64,000 nucleotides of DNA from Mytilus trossulus (GCF_036588685.1 NC_086375.1:52522955-52586954); one strand, 5' to 3'; shown: positions 22,800 to 33,829, counted from the stretch's first letter. The notes: a model not told the origin generated them from the sequence alone. Program-made: numbers and translations.

Positions 22800-24565
22800 T
22801 CTCAAATTCTCAATTTTTGAAAAGTTAAAAGAAGAAACTGTAATTGCACACTATTGGGCAATAGATTTGTAAGATCTTGACATTTGTTTTGAGTCAGAAA
22901 CTGATATTATGTCAAAAATTTTATGGCAATCCAAATTCAGAGCTGTATCAAGCTTGAATGTTGTGTCCATACTTGTTCAGGGTTCGACTTCTGCAGTCGT
23001 ATAAAGCTGCGCCCTGTGGATCACCTGGTTTATGGTTGCAGAGGAGTAGTAGCCACAAAAAAAAACAGTGTTTGGGGAGATAACTCTTACAACGTAAAGT
23101 GTTCGTTTAAACGGTCAGTTTCAAAAGCGTTTTAACAGTTTAAAATCATATCCCAAATATCTAAAAGACATCTTGTAAAACAACAATACTGCTCAAGAAT
23201 AAAATTCAGGTGGAAGAAAAAAATAAAAATCAGAAACAAAAGCAATTGATCTTTCTTTCCATGGAAAAGTGTGAAAAGTGGAAAGACCTAATTTTCATGA
23301 TTATATTTTTTGTGCATACCATAAGCAATAGGGCAACCTTAATTGAAAGATTGCATGGTGTACATATTTTTCTGACATGGTTTATGTAGTTAAAGGGCCA
23401 ATTGAGCTTTTCTCATCATTTGGCGTCTGTAGTCATCGTTAACTTTTACAAAAATCTTCTTCTCTGAAAAAAACAGGGCCAAATTTAACCAAACTTTACC
23501 ACAATTATTATTGGGGTCTCTAGTTTAAAAAAATATGTCAGATGACCCAACCAACAAACCAACCAACCAAGAGAGCCACCATGTCTAAAAATAGAACATG
23601 GGTATAATGTAGATTTTGGCTTGTATCTCTAAAACCATTTTAGCATTAAGAGCAAATCTTATATGGTATTAAATTGTTTATCAGGTCATGATCTATCCAT
23701 CCGGATATTTTGCAGTTTTTATATAACTGCAAAAAGAAATTTGGGTTTGGATCATATAAGGGAGCTACCATTTGATTTTTAGGGAGGGGGGGGGGGGGGG
23801 CTAGGATGAAAAATTTTGTCCTGCTTTTTTATTTTTCACTCTATCGGTCCTGGTTTTTTTTAGTTTATCCTGACTTTTTTTTACATAAACTGTCATCCTG
23901 CCTTTTTTTTTTGCAAGTGTCTCATCCTGCCTTTTTTTTACTCAAAACTCCTGTCCTGCCTATTTTTTTTCAAATTTCATCCTAGTTTTTTTTGAGGGAT
24001 TCATTTTTTTTAGGTTTAAGTTATGTTTTAAGAAGAAATCTTCAATTTCACAGTATTGCACAATAGATTTATAAGATCTTTGACCACATTATGTATCAGA
24101 AACCTATGTTATGTCAAAATTTTTATCACAATCTAAATTCAAACAGTATAGAGTTTGGATATTGTATATAAATTTGGCCCAACTGTTAAGGGTTCGACCT
24201 CTGCGGTAGCATCAGGCTGTACTCAGGGAAGCATTTTATTTTGTTATTATCTTGAATATTATTATTATTATAGATAGAGGTTAACTGTAAACAGCAATAG
24301 TTTTAGCGAAGTAATATCTACAAATATGTCAACATTATCAAAATCAAAATGGTTATTAAAGGAGTTATTGTCCTTTATAGTAAATTTTGTAATCTTACAA
24401 AAATCTTCTCTGAAACTACTGAGACAAATTTAACTAAATTTGGTAGCAATCATTATTTGGGTATCTAGTTGAAAAATGTGTCCAATGAATCCACCTGCCA
24501 ACCAACATGGCCGACATTTCTAAAAAAAAGAACATAGGGGTGAAATGAAAAACGACAATTTTCAA
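22800..24565. repeat. Two partial copies of one long dispersed repeat
   Basis: Copy one (about 22800-23610) and copy two (about 24010-24560) share ordered landmarks: a run ending AATAGATTTGTAAGATCTT, TTATGTCAAAA, GGGTTCGACTTCTGC (GGGTTCGACCTCTGC in copy two), AAAAATCTTCT-CTCTGAAA, ATTTAACCAAA, GGTCTCTAGTTTAAAAAA and ATAGAACATGGG. Between them sits a T-tract-rich segment (23815-24000) and a G run at 23786-23800. Related sequence recurs inside 27416-28827 (TCTTCTCCTCTGAAACTAC, TTCTATTTTTAGC). No coding sequence. Confidence 0.65.
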
Positions 24566-24765
24566 AGCGCTTAGACAATTCCAGTCCACCGTTACGATTC
24601 AAATATTATGTAATGGTATATAAAAACCTTGCAGCTGAGTAACTATTGACAAAAACATGCAACATTTCAGAAAAATGACTGTAAAGATTTTACCTATATC
24701 TGCCGTCGCCATATTGGGATAATCGTATTTCCAGTTACGACTATCTCTTTAATACCAGTGGTATA

Positions 24766-25994
24766 AGGGACATAGAAAAAATAAAATTGGCAGTGAACTT
24801 TATTTTCAGAGTTGAAATTTTGACATTTCAAATCTCGAAATTTTGACTATAACTTGAAATTTCGAATTTTCAAATCCCGAAATTTTGACTTAAACTTGAA
24901 ATTTTGACTTTGTAACCTCTTGAAATTTCGACTTTGTGTAAAGTCGAAATTTTGACTTTTTTAAAACTCGAAATTTTGATTTTATAAATAGTCGAAATTT
25001 CCACTTAAACTCAAAATTTCGTAGAATGTAGACATGGACGCAAATTATTAAACCGTCATTCAAACTTTTTGGCAATTTATATTAAGAAATTGGTTTTATT
25101 CTTAAATTAAGAAATGGATGAACATTTGATATTGAAGAATTTCATTCGGAAAGAACATGCATGTTGACAGAAAAAAATGTTTTTCCATATATTCCATGTT
25201 TTAGTTTCGACGGCACTGTCATATTATCGTCATATCTGAGGACATTTAGCATCCTATGTTTCAAAGGCCTGTTTCGTTTACTAATAGCAAGTCACTGACT
25301 TTGCCTTGTTTAAACAATGGTAAATCAAGTGGCAAATATGCCATGCATATTCAGGACGACTCATGAGCTGCTTGGTTTTTTAGTTTTTGAATTTTGAAAA
25401 TGAACATTGATTAAACTTTAAAAGTTGGCATTCTTAAGACACTACTATTAACCCTTGTCTTTATATATAAGACTGTTGAAAAAAAGTTTGGCGTAATAAA
25501 GTGTGTCGGAATATTGGGGCTGTCTTTGATACACATTATATGAAGTTCAGACTTGAAATATATATTTGTACGTGAAACATATTCCATTTATTCTTCCGCA
25601 AAAACAAGATTTTCTTACTAAAATAACCTCTTTAAAATGATCAAGTTTAACAATATATGCATGCTTATCAAGTTTATGATTTATATGTTTCTCCGCTTGC
25701 TGATATAAATGACTGTGAATGTGATAACTGCTCACGTATAAATACTGAGGAAAAGTCGAAATTTTCAGTTTTAAAAAAGTTAAAATTTCGAGTTTAACAT
25801 AAGTTGAAATTTCGAGTTTAAAATAAGTCGAAATTTCGAGTTTTAATAAGTCGGAATATTGATTTTAAAATGGAAATTTCGACTTTTCAAAGGTCAAAAT
25901 TTCGGGATTTGAAAAGTCAAAATTTCAAGTTATAGTCAAAATTTTTACTTAGAAAAAAAAGTTCACTGCCAATTTAAAAAATTTCTATGTCCCT
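24766..25994. mobile_element. Foldback element 1, arms of GTCGAAATTTCGAC-type units
   Basis: The outer ends AGGGACATAG (24766-24775) and CTATGTCCCT (25985-25994), each followed inward by a TTGGCAGTGAACTTT segment, are inverted repeats. Each arm (about 24800-25025 and 25750-25945) is an array of GTCGAAATTTTGAC-like units with about 21-23 bp period, in opposite orientation on the two sides. The centre (25030-25745) is unique AT-rich DNA without a credible gene. This is foldback-transposon architecture. No clear target duplication was found. Confidence 0.75.
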
Positions 25995-26495
25995 AATACG
26001 CTACCGTACATTTATCCAATTATGCTGTGTATTCCAGAAACCCATCAACACAATTTTGTTTAAACTATATGTTTTTGTTGGTGCTGTAAAAAATAATCAT
26101 GCGTGAATTTTAAATGATTATGGTATCTAAAGATGCTCTCATCATTATGTAATTCCTTACTTTGTCATCCAATTATCAATTATCCTCTGTCTCTTTACTT
26201 AGATAATTGCTATGACATAAAAAGCTTAGCCAAAAAAGTGATGAATGACCAAATGGTCTTAGTTTACGGCCAACAGGTATATAAGTAGTCTTTATTAATG
26301 ATTTAACTGTCATACCTAAGTAAGTTGTTCAACCGAGACTGGGAAACGCAATATCGATTTGTCATTTTATGAATGAGGGATCGGCTTTTTTCAGTTACTA
26401 GTGTTCTCATATAATCTTCAACTTCAATGAAATACACAGCATTCTGTAGTTAGAATAGTCGTTCTCTTACATTCGATTTTGTTTCCAATATAAAA
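25995..26495. other. Spacer
   Basis: AT-rich, no ORF or repeat that I can support. Confidence 0.5.
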
Positions 26496-26497
26496 AA

Positions 26498-27130
26498 AGA
26501 AGATGTGGTATGATTTCCAATGAGACAAGTTTCTACAAGTGAGAAAATTACACATAAATTAACAGCTATGGGTCGTTGTACGGCCTTCAACGATGAGCAA
26601 AGCCCATACCGCATAGTCAGTATAAAAGGCCCCGAAATCAGGAACGAGAAAACTAACGAACCAATTTATCTACAAAAAAATGAAAGAACAAAAATGTGTC
26701 CATAGAACACGGATGCCCCATCCGCACTATCATTTTCTATGTTCAATGTACAGTGAAAAGGGGGGAAGAAACTCTTAAGATCATGATAGGGAACATGTGT
26801 ACTAAGTTTCAAGTCTTCGTCAAAAACTACCTCGACCAAAGATTTTAACCTGAAGCGGGACAGACGGACGAACGAACGGACGGACAGACCAGAAAACATA
26901 ATGCTCATAAATGGGACATAAAACAAATATATGTAACATAGCAACAAACGACAACCACTGATTTACAGGCTCCTGACTTAGGACAGACACATACATACAA
27001 AATGTGGCGGGGTTAAACATGTTAGCGGATCCTAACCCTCCCCTTAACATGAGACAGTGGTTATACAGTACAACATAAGAACGAACTATAAAAACCAGCC
27101 AAAAAAGGTTTAACTCATCTGATGGGTGAA
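26498..27130 (-). mobile_element. Retroelement 3' tail (family 1) with a nested GTCC element
   Basis: It starts AGAAGATGTGGTATGATTTC and carries the same ordered landmarks as the 14541 and 29240 copies (AGCAAAGCCCATACCGCATAG, AAAGGCCCCGAAATCAGGA, GGCGGGGTTAAACATGTTAG, CATAAGAACGAACTATAAA). It is interrupted at about 26696-26921 by a separate GTCC-type element. The short minus-strand frames here have no family resemblance and are repeat by-products. Confidence 0.8.
26696..26921 (-). mobile_element. GTCCG-rich short interspersed element nested in a retroelement tail
   Basis: The segment from GTCCATAGAACACGGATGCC to CCAGAAAACATAATGC is the reverse complement of the element at 61800-62090, sharing GTCCGTTCGTCC repeats, TGTCCCGCTTCAGGTTAAA and a GACGAAGACTTGAAAC-type block. 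It splits the surrounding tail, so it inserted later. Confidence 0.75.
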
Positions 27131-27415
27131 TCTGCTTAGCTTTGTAGATTTATTTCAGTTTAACAAGGTAAAAGTAATGATTCCTCGCAAAACAAGAAGC
27201 ATAACTCTAATAGGAGCGACTCATTCTTTCGGTCATTAGTAAGACTCTTTATTTCATTCTGTATTTTCAAAATTAAACTAATCAAACTAAGATTACAGCA
27301 GATCATTGCTGGAACAAAATTGGAGGTGTTTTTAAGTATGAAACCAGAAAGTCTCCAAAAGAAAAATGTGCAGAAACGAGCAGAAAAGATAGGCGGCGGT
27401 GAAATCAGAAACAAG
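27131..27415. other. Spacer
   Basis: No recognised repeat; the 84-codon minus-strand frame at 27160-27414 shows no domain and is probably chance. Confidence 0.4.
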
Positions 27416-28827
27416 AGGCTCTCAAGAGCCTGAATCGCTCACCTTAACTTTTTGGGTTAAATCTGTCATCAATGATTATTTTTGCTTTTCGATTTATTTA
27501 AATGTTCTTTGAATCGTCCTATTTTCTTCAAAAGCAAAAAAAATAATCATTTTCTCCTATGTTCTATTTTAGCCATAGGAGCTATATGTTTCTTGACATA
27601 CAAGGAAATAAAATATATATTTATACTAGATACTCTGAAACTCATTTAGCCTAAGTTTGGCTGAAATTGATACAGCAGTTTCAAAGGAGAAGATTTTTTA
27701 AAGTAAGTCAACATGATGAATAAATTGTGAAAAAAGTCTTTAATAACTCCTTAAAGGGTCAATTGACAATTTTGGTCAAATTGACCTATAAGTAGATCTT
27801 ACTTTGCTTAACATTTTTGCTATTAACAGTTTATCTGTATCTATAATAATATTCAAGATAATAACCAAAAACTGCAAAATTTCTTTAAAATCATCAATTC
27901 AGGGGCATTGTACCTGAAAAATCGGCTGAAAATTTCAGGACAGGTGGACCTTGACCTAATAAATACTTTAATTTCTTGTCTTATTTGCTCTAAATGCTGG
28001 AGTTTTTGAGATATAAGCCAAAGACTGCATTTTACCCTGTGTTCTATTTTTAGCCATGACGGCCATGTTTTTTGACGAAATAGAAAATAAAACACAAATT
28101 TATTTTATACACCCTACTGATCATTCAGTTGAAGTTTGGTTGAATTTGGTTGAGCAGTTTTAAAGGAGAAGATTTTTTAAAGTTAGCAAATATGATGAAC
28201 AAATTGTGAAAAATTGTCATTAAAGGACAATTGACAATTTTGATCATATTTACCTATTTGTAGATCTTACTTTGCTGACCATTTTTGCTGTTTACAGTTC
28301 ATCTTTATCTATAAAAATATTCAAGATAATGACCAAAAACTGCAAAATTTACTTAAAATTACCAATTAAGTGGCAGCAACCCAACAATAGGTTGTTTGAT
28401 TCATCTGAAAATTTCAGGGCTGATAGATCTTGACCTAATGAACATTTTTACCTCATGTCAGATTTGCTCTAAATGCTTTCGTTTTTGAGATACAAATGTA
28501 TAAGCCAAAAACTGCATTTGACCCCTATGTTCTATTTTTAGCAATGGCGACCATGTTTGTTGATAGATCAAAACTTCGGATACAATTTATAAACTAGATA
28601 CCATAAGGAAGATTCAGTTAAAGTTTGGAAGTATTTGGCCTAGTAGTTTCAGAGAAGAAGATTCTTGAAATAGTTTACGACGACAGACGACAGACGACGG
28701 ACGACGGACGACGACGTAAACTATTTCAAGAATCTTCTCCTCTGAAACTACTAGGCCAAATACTTCCAAACTTTAACTGACGACGGATGGCATAAGCTCA
28801 CTTGGCCCTTTGGGCCAGGTGAGCTAA
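27416..28827 (+). mobile_element. 1.4-kb dispersed element with hairpin termini and internal 480-bp tandem units
   Basis: The left tip is the palindrome AGGCTCTCAAGAGCCT (27416-27431) followed by GAATCGCTCACC. The right tip is a 31-nt hairpin at 28795-28825 (AGCTCACTTGGCCC, TTT, GGGCCAGGTGAGCT, one mismatch) followed by AA, so the element ends CTAA. The body has about 2.5 tandem units of 477-486 bp, marked by TTCTATTTTAGCC at about 27565, 28042 and 28528. A CTRR-like 3' end just past a hairpin recalls Helitrons, but the hairpin abuts rather than precedes the end and the 5' TC is not in a clear A|T context, so class is open. No protein is encoded. Confidence 0.65.
28615..28779. repeat. 65-bp near-perfect inverted repeat around a GAC microsatellite
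   Basis: Arms 28615-28679 and 28715-28779 are complementary except for one position (CAGAGAAGAAG versus CAGAGGAGAAG). The 35-bp loop is an ACGACAG/ACGACGG microsatellite. The arm sequence starts CAGTTAAAGTTTGGAAG. Confidence 0.95.
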
Positions 28828-29239
28828 AAAATCATATTTAAAAATTACACAATAAGAAAAAGTACAATAGACAGACACAAACATCGTAGATTTAAAGCCA
28901 GAACCTTTGTTTTGGCAGTGTTCCAGGCGAAATTCTAATATCAATTTATTTTGCGTTAGTTTTTGGCCAGTGCATAACTTGAGTAAAGAGTGTTCTCTTA
29001 ATATTCGCTGTACCAATTGGCAAAATACTTTGAGATGGAAAATTCTATACTGTTAAAAAAACTTGTGGTGCTTAACGTGTTTCTCGTGAATTTCTTAGTG
29101 AACTTTTGCATCATTTTTTTCTTTAGCAAATTATCTTGAAAACTATAATAGAAAGAGAGAAATTTAAAGAAGCAAAAATGACAAACATGACACGATCTTA
29201 CATAAGTTTGCATGGCCGAAATCGTTTGAAGATATAAAA

Positions 29240-30530
29240 AAGAAGATGTGGTATGATTTCCAATGAGACAACTGTCCACAAGAGACCAAAATGACAAAGA
29301 AATTAACAACTATAAGTCACCAACAATGCCTTCAACAATAAGCAAAGCCCATAACGCATAGTCAGCTGTAAAAGGCCCCAATATGACAATGTAAAACAAT
29401 TCAAACGAGAAAGCTAACGGGCTTATTTTATATAAATAAATGAACGAAACTCAAATATATAACACATCACTTGACAAACGACAACCACTGAATTACAGGG
29501 TTATAACTTGGGACAGGAACATACCTAAATAATGTGACGGGGTTAAACATGTTAGTGGGATCCCAACCCTCCCCAAACCTGGGACAGTGGTACAACAGTA
29601 AAACATAAGAACGAATTATAAAAATCAGTTGAAAAAGTCTTAACTCATCTGATGGACAAAAATACAATTGGACGTGGCCGGGTACTTGTACATCCCGACA
29701 ACAAAAAGACACTAGGAACAGATCTGAGAGTACTCACAGTAATCTGACAGCTAGTTCAAAGCCACTAACAACTAAAAAAATGCATCTAAGACTAACCAAT
29801 CAATCCGATCCGTACACATTCAACATCCAATGGATTTAGTGTAAAGACGTCATAAACAGTCAGAGAAAAACATGACCTTGTGCAATGCCAAGTTACGGGT
29901 ATCGACAGATTGTAGATCCATGAATGTGTATATGTATATAACATACTAGTAATATTTAGTTGCTTTTATTTACTGATACAAAATCAAAGTTTATACCAAT
30001 AAAAACAATATATTCAATGATTTTATTACAGTGTTGAATTGATAACCATTTAGAATAAGTCTATTTGAAGGAGCGATAAGTTTACAAGGATCATTTCTAA
30101 ATTTCCGGGCACGGCTAACAGCATTTCCGTAAAAATGAGGATGAGCTATCCCGTTTGAAATAAGTTTTCTACAGGTACAACCAAACTTGAAAACCAAATC
30201 TTTATATCTATGGAAAAATTTAGTAAAGGTTTTAAGTAAGTTATGGTAACGATATCCCTGGTTTAATAATTTACCAGTAATACATAGATTGCGTTTGTTA
30301 AAATAAAAAAATGTCACAACAGACACGGGCATAATGAACGAGCTGTGAAATATAAACACCGTACGATGGTGCCAAAGGAACATCACTATATAAAAATGGA
30401 AAATTAACAATAGGGAACGATAAATCGTCCCTTTTGTCGTAAATTTTAGTGTGGAGTTTTTCGTTTAAAGACGAGCTCTTATTGGATATGATCCCTGTAA
30501 ATCATCGGTAAAAATCACCAACAAGACACG
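29240..30530 (-). mobile_element. Retroelement 3' part: C-terminal coding relic plus 3' tail (family 1)
   Basis: Sense strand is minus. The coding relic lies at about 29991-30520. The non-coding tail (29990 down to 29240) ends at AATCATACCACATCTTC (plus-strand complement GAAGATGTGGTATGATT). The tail is the source of the truncated copies at 14541 and 26498, which explains their shared end and variable lengths. Element class (LINE, Penelope-like or other) cannot be settled from this C-terminal piece. Confidence 0.75.
29991..30520 (-). pseudogene. Broken retroelement ORF, C-terminal part
   Basis: One minus-strand frame (about 30460-30295) reads KIYDKRDDLSFPIVNFPFL then APSYGVYISQLVHYAR. After a frame change the open frame 29991-30410 reads GKLLNQGYRYHNLLKTF and HPHFYGNAVSRARKF. 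I recognise this pair of blocks as the tail of a multicopy bivalve retroelement protein. Both are needed to cover it, so the copy is frameshifted and non-functional. Confidence 0.6.
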
Positions 30531-31930
30531 GTATACAAAAAAGAGATTTTTTTATCATAGATTGTATTCTTAAATCTATGATCATACAGGAACATGCGTT
30601 GCATCCATAAAACAAAATAATCAAATATTATATCGATCAAAATAAAACATTTAAAAACCGTTAGCTATTATACGCAAAATATGAATATTGTCTTACACTT
30701 TAACAATTTAGTACTTTATTACTATACAATGACAAATCCACAATTAAGGACAACATCTCCCACGAAATTATCAGCTGTATCATCATGTCATGGATAGCAG
30801 TTGTTCTAAATTGTGTCTAATAGCTTAGAAACAAGACAAAAAGTGTCAAAGCACCGTGACTGTCAGTCCTAATCAACACCTTTTATTTCCAGGAAAGAAA
30901 ATCGAAGATATTCATCAACAGACATAAAGATAATACGATACAATTGGATGTAAATTGAAATTTATGGCATAAAGTGTTGGAAAATAATAGACTCCGAGAA
31001 TACCGAACATTAGATCCATTAATGTATAGTATAATTGTTTTACATAGTTTTAGGAAAAGAAATGGGCATATTTTCCTCTTTATTAAGTTCTATCATTCCC
31101 ACATCTGGGAGACAATTTGCTTTCCGGACATACTGGAAATTGATTAACAAAGTCAAGTCGTAATAAGAGAAGTTCGAGATCGATTGATAATACGGGGAAA
31201 ATTTATAATAAAACTAGAGTGCCGCATGTCTTCTTCTATTTGGGATTACAATAACTTCATTATTATAAACAACAGGTGACGAAGAAATAACATCTTTACC
31301 AATGTTCCACAGATAAATGTGATTTTCCTCTTCTTTCAGGAATATTCATCTTGGCATTATTGAATTGGTATTGCCATCAATATGGTCTAAAACAAATCAT
31401 CAACTATCTTAGTGACAAAAGAAGATAAAAACTAATTTGTTCAGACAACAGTTCTCAATCATTAATGACGGAGCTATAGAAAGTCTAAATAATTATAAGA
31501 AATTGGCGTTTACTTTGGGGTAATTGAACATTATGTGCCATGTACTTCATTCGGCCATATTATCTTTTTTAATGAATCGTCTACGGACGCATTATCGAAA
31601 GACTCTGGACGAAAGTATAGTGCTTTAAACGCCTTTGAAAGGAAATAGACAAATGTGTATAGTAGATTTTTATAATAACTTATTTGGAATATTGGAATCA
31701 AATTTAATCGCCATTAGCTCTTAGCTGACTGGGATTTTTTTAACAAACAAAACAGTGTTGCATTTTTTTCTAATTTGAAAGCATGATAATGCTGATGATT
31801 TGCTCAAATCGTTACAGAAATAGAATGGTTATAAATTTGATTTAAAACATAAAAGGATTTATTTACCATTGATATAAGGATATCTCCATCACTTAAATAA
31901 ATTCCAAAGTGAGAACAGAGTGTAACGAAG
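30531..31930. other. Upstream flank of the kinase gene
   Basis: AT-rich with no ORF above noise and no recognised repeat. A TATA-like TATAAATTT lies near 31830, about 100 bp before the ATG at 31931, and could serve as core promoter, but this is weak. Confidence 0.4.
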
Positions 31931-33190
31931 ATGGATAGACGTTACATGAAGCTGTCTCTAATATTTGTGCCTATGATAGTATACCTGTCCATTATGTTCC
32001 GTGTTATTGATAACTTCTGCGAAGATACAGACATATCAACAAGTAAAACCGTATATTCGACAGCCGTACTGAAAAATACCAAACCTGATACAAACGTGTC
32101 TCGGTACTTACAATCATTGGTTAAAAAATATGACGAACTGGAACAGGAGAAAGTCTATTTACTTTCCCTCATCAAAAATTTATTGGACCGAAATACAGTA
32201 TTCACAGATAAAAATAATTTCATGAACGAATTGGATAAAATAGTGCATCCAAGAAAAATAAAAGCGCAAAAACCTAAATCTGACCGCACATTTATCGAAA
32301 CAAATATAGTGAAACCAAAATATCTTTTCAACTGTACAAATATAAATAAGATTTCGTTAAAACAAAAGATCGGACACGGAGTATCAAAACAAGCCTTTTT
32401 AGGTCATTACCACGGCCAAGAGATTGCGGTAAAAATGGTAACCAGACATCAAAAGGACGTTAGAAACTGTTTTCAAAAGTTGTCAGATGAAGATATAGTC
32501 AAAAGACACGAATGCTTCATGTTTCCCAACATGAAGTTAATGAAGGAAATTCTATTGCTAGAACAAATGGATCACCCGGGATTCATAAAACTGTTAGGAT
32601 ATTGTGTTAGGAGCGAAGAAACTGATAGTACCGACCTATCTGAACACGGCGTCACCGCAGTGTATGAATATGGAAAGCGATTAAACGTAGCTAATTTACA
32701 GTTTAACACTTTCGATAGTAGACTTCAGCACGCAATCGATCTTGCGGACTTTTTATCTTATTTGGACAATTCCCCTTTGGGATCTTTAAGAGTTAGAGAC
32801 TTCAAAGAAACCCATTTTCTTCTAGTAAACAGTTCAATCAAGATGATCGATTTAGATGATGTTGATAATCTAGAACCTTCCTGTGACATTTATTATGATA
32901 CTCAAGACACCGAATACGGCAATGAAACCAAAGCCAGAAGTACCACATGTGAATTTGATCTTCCTTGCTATATGGGATTGTGCATTGGATCGAATGCAAA
33001 AAATAACTTGAAAATGATGAATAAGCTATTTCTAAGCCGATTATTGCACCCTAAATTATTTCCTAGTAGTGTAAGCGAAAAAGTAAGTGATTTATTAGCT
33101 CGAATTGACACGTCAAATATTTCTGCTGCTGTTCTTGTACAACAATTATCTAACATACAGAAAATTTTATTTTCAGTGTATGGTCATTAG
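31931..33190 (+). CDS. Intronless PKDCC/VLK-like secretory-pathway protein kinase, short form
   Basis: 419 residues, resembling the extracellular tyrosine kinase PKDCC (VLK), which phosphorylates secreted and ER/Golgi-resident proteins. A hydrophobic signal anchor is at residues 8-25, then a charged possibly coiled-coil stem (58-105). The kinase fold shows a glycine-loop equivalent IGHGVSKQAF (147-156), the ATP lysine in EIAVK (K168), a likely helix-C glutamate in MKEILLL (E206), catalytic Asp in RVRDF (D290, in place of HRD) and the metal-binding IDLDD (D307, in place of DFG), both as in PKDCC. LPCYMGLCIGSNAKNNL (344-360) matches the PKDCC cysteine block. Several N-glycosylation sequons (N55, N134, N300, N331, N396) fit a lumenal domain. 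It ends about 75 residues before the human protein and lacks its cysteine-rich tail. AATAAA at 33241 follows the stop. Exact orthology is uncertain. Confidence 0.8.
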   Translation: MDRRYMKLSLIFVPMIVYLSIMFRVIDNFCEDTDISTSKTVYSTAVLKNTKPDTNVSRYLQSLVKKYDELEQEKVYLLSLIKNLLDRNTVFTDKNNFMNELDKIVHPRKIKAQKPKSDRTFIETNIVKPKYLFNCTNINKISLKQKIGHGVSKQAFLGHYHGQEIAVKMVTRHQKDVRNCFQKLSDEDIVKRHECFMFPNMKLMKEILLLEQMDHPGFIKLLGYCVRSEETDSTDLSEHGVTAVYEYGKRLNVANLQFNTFDSRLQHAIDLADFLSYLDNSPLGSLRVRDFKETHFLLVNSSIKMIDLDDVDNLEPSCDIYYDTQDTEYGNETKARSTTCEFDLPCYMGLCIGSNAKNNLKMMNKLFLSRLLHPKLFPSSVSEKVSDLLARIDTSNISAAVLVQQLSNIQKILFSVYGH

Positions 33191-33428
33191 CTCAAATGTA
33201 TTTTGATATTATTTATAGCTTGTATAACACATATAAAAATAATAAAAGTGACACAAATCAAATTACATATTACATACGAACTACAACACTGTATTAGTGT
33301 CCGAACAATATGCCAAACTTTAAACTCTTAAAATGTTAATAAATCTAATAGAGAATATCAAATACAAACACAATTTAAACGTTTTATAGCTGACTATACG
33401 ATATGAGGTCTGTTCTTTTTTGAAGGTC

Positions 33429-33823
33429 TAATAAAATTAACGGTACCAATTTTCTTGCACCAGATGCGCATTTCGACAATACATGTCTCTTCGGTGATGC
33501 TCGTGACCAAAATATTTGAAATCCAAAGCTTATATAAAAGATGAAGAGCTAAAATCCAAAAGGTCAAAACAGTATAGCCAAATCCGTGAAAGGAATCAGA
33601 GCTTTGCATGAGGGAGATACATTCCTTAATTAATAATAATTTCTAATATTTTGTTACAGCAAATTTTAAAAACACAAAAAATCCGTATTTTCATGCCAGC
33701 TACTGGGCTGGTAATACCCTCGGGGGTTATAGCCCACCAGCAGAGCCATCGACCCAGTGGTAGTAATAAAATTAACGGTACCAATTTTCTTGCACCAGAT
33801 GCGCATTTCGACAATACATGTCT
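33429..33823 (-). repeat. Dispersed repeat with 60-bp terminal direct repeats
   Basis: Identical or nearly identical 60-bp blocks at 33429-33488 and 33764-33823 (start TAATAAAATTAACGGTACC, contain CACCAGATGCGCATTTCG) bracket a segment with ACTGGGCTGGTAATACCCTC. The same family lies reversed at about 55595-55945 in a CCDC39 intron. The minus-strand frames here are not genes. Confidence 0.75.
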
Positions 33824-33829
33824 AAGGTG

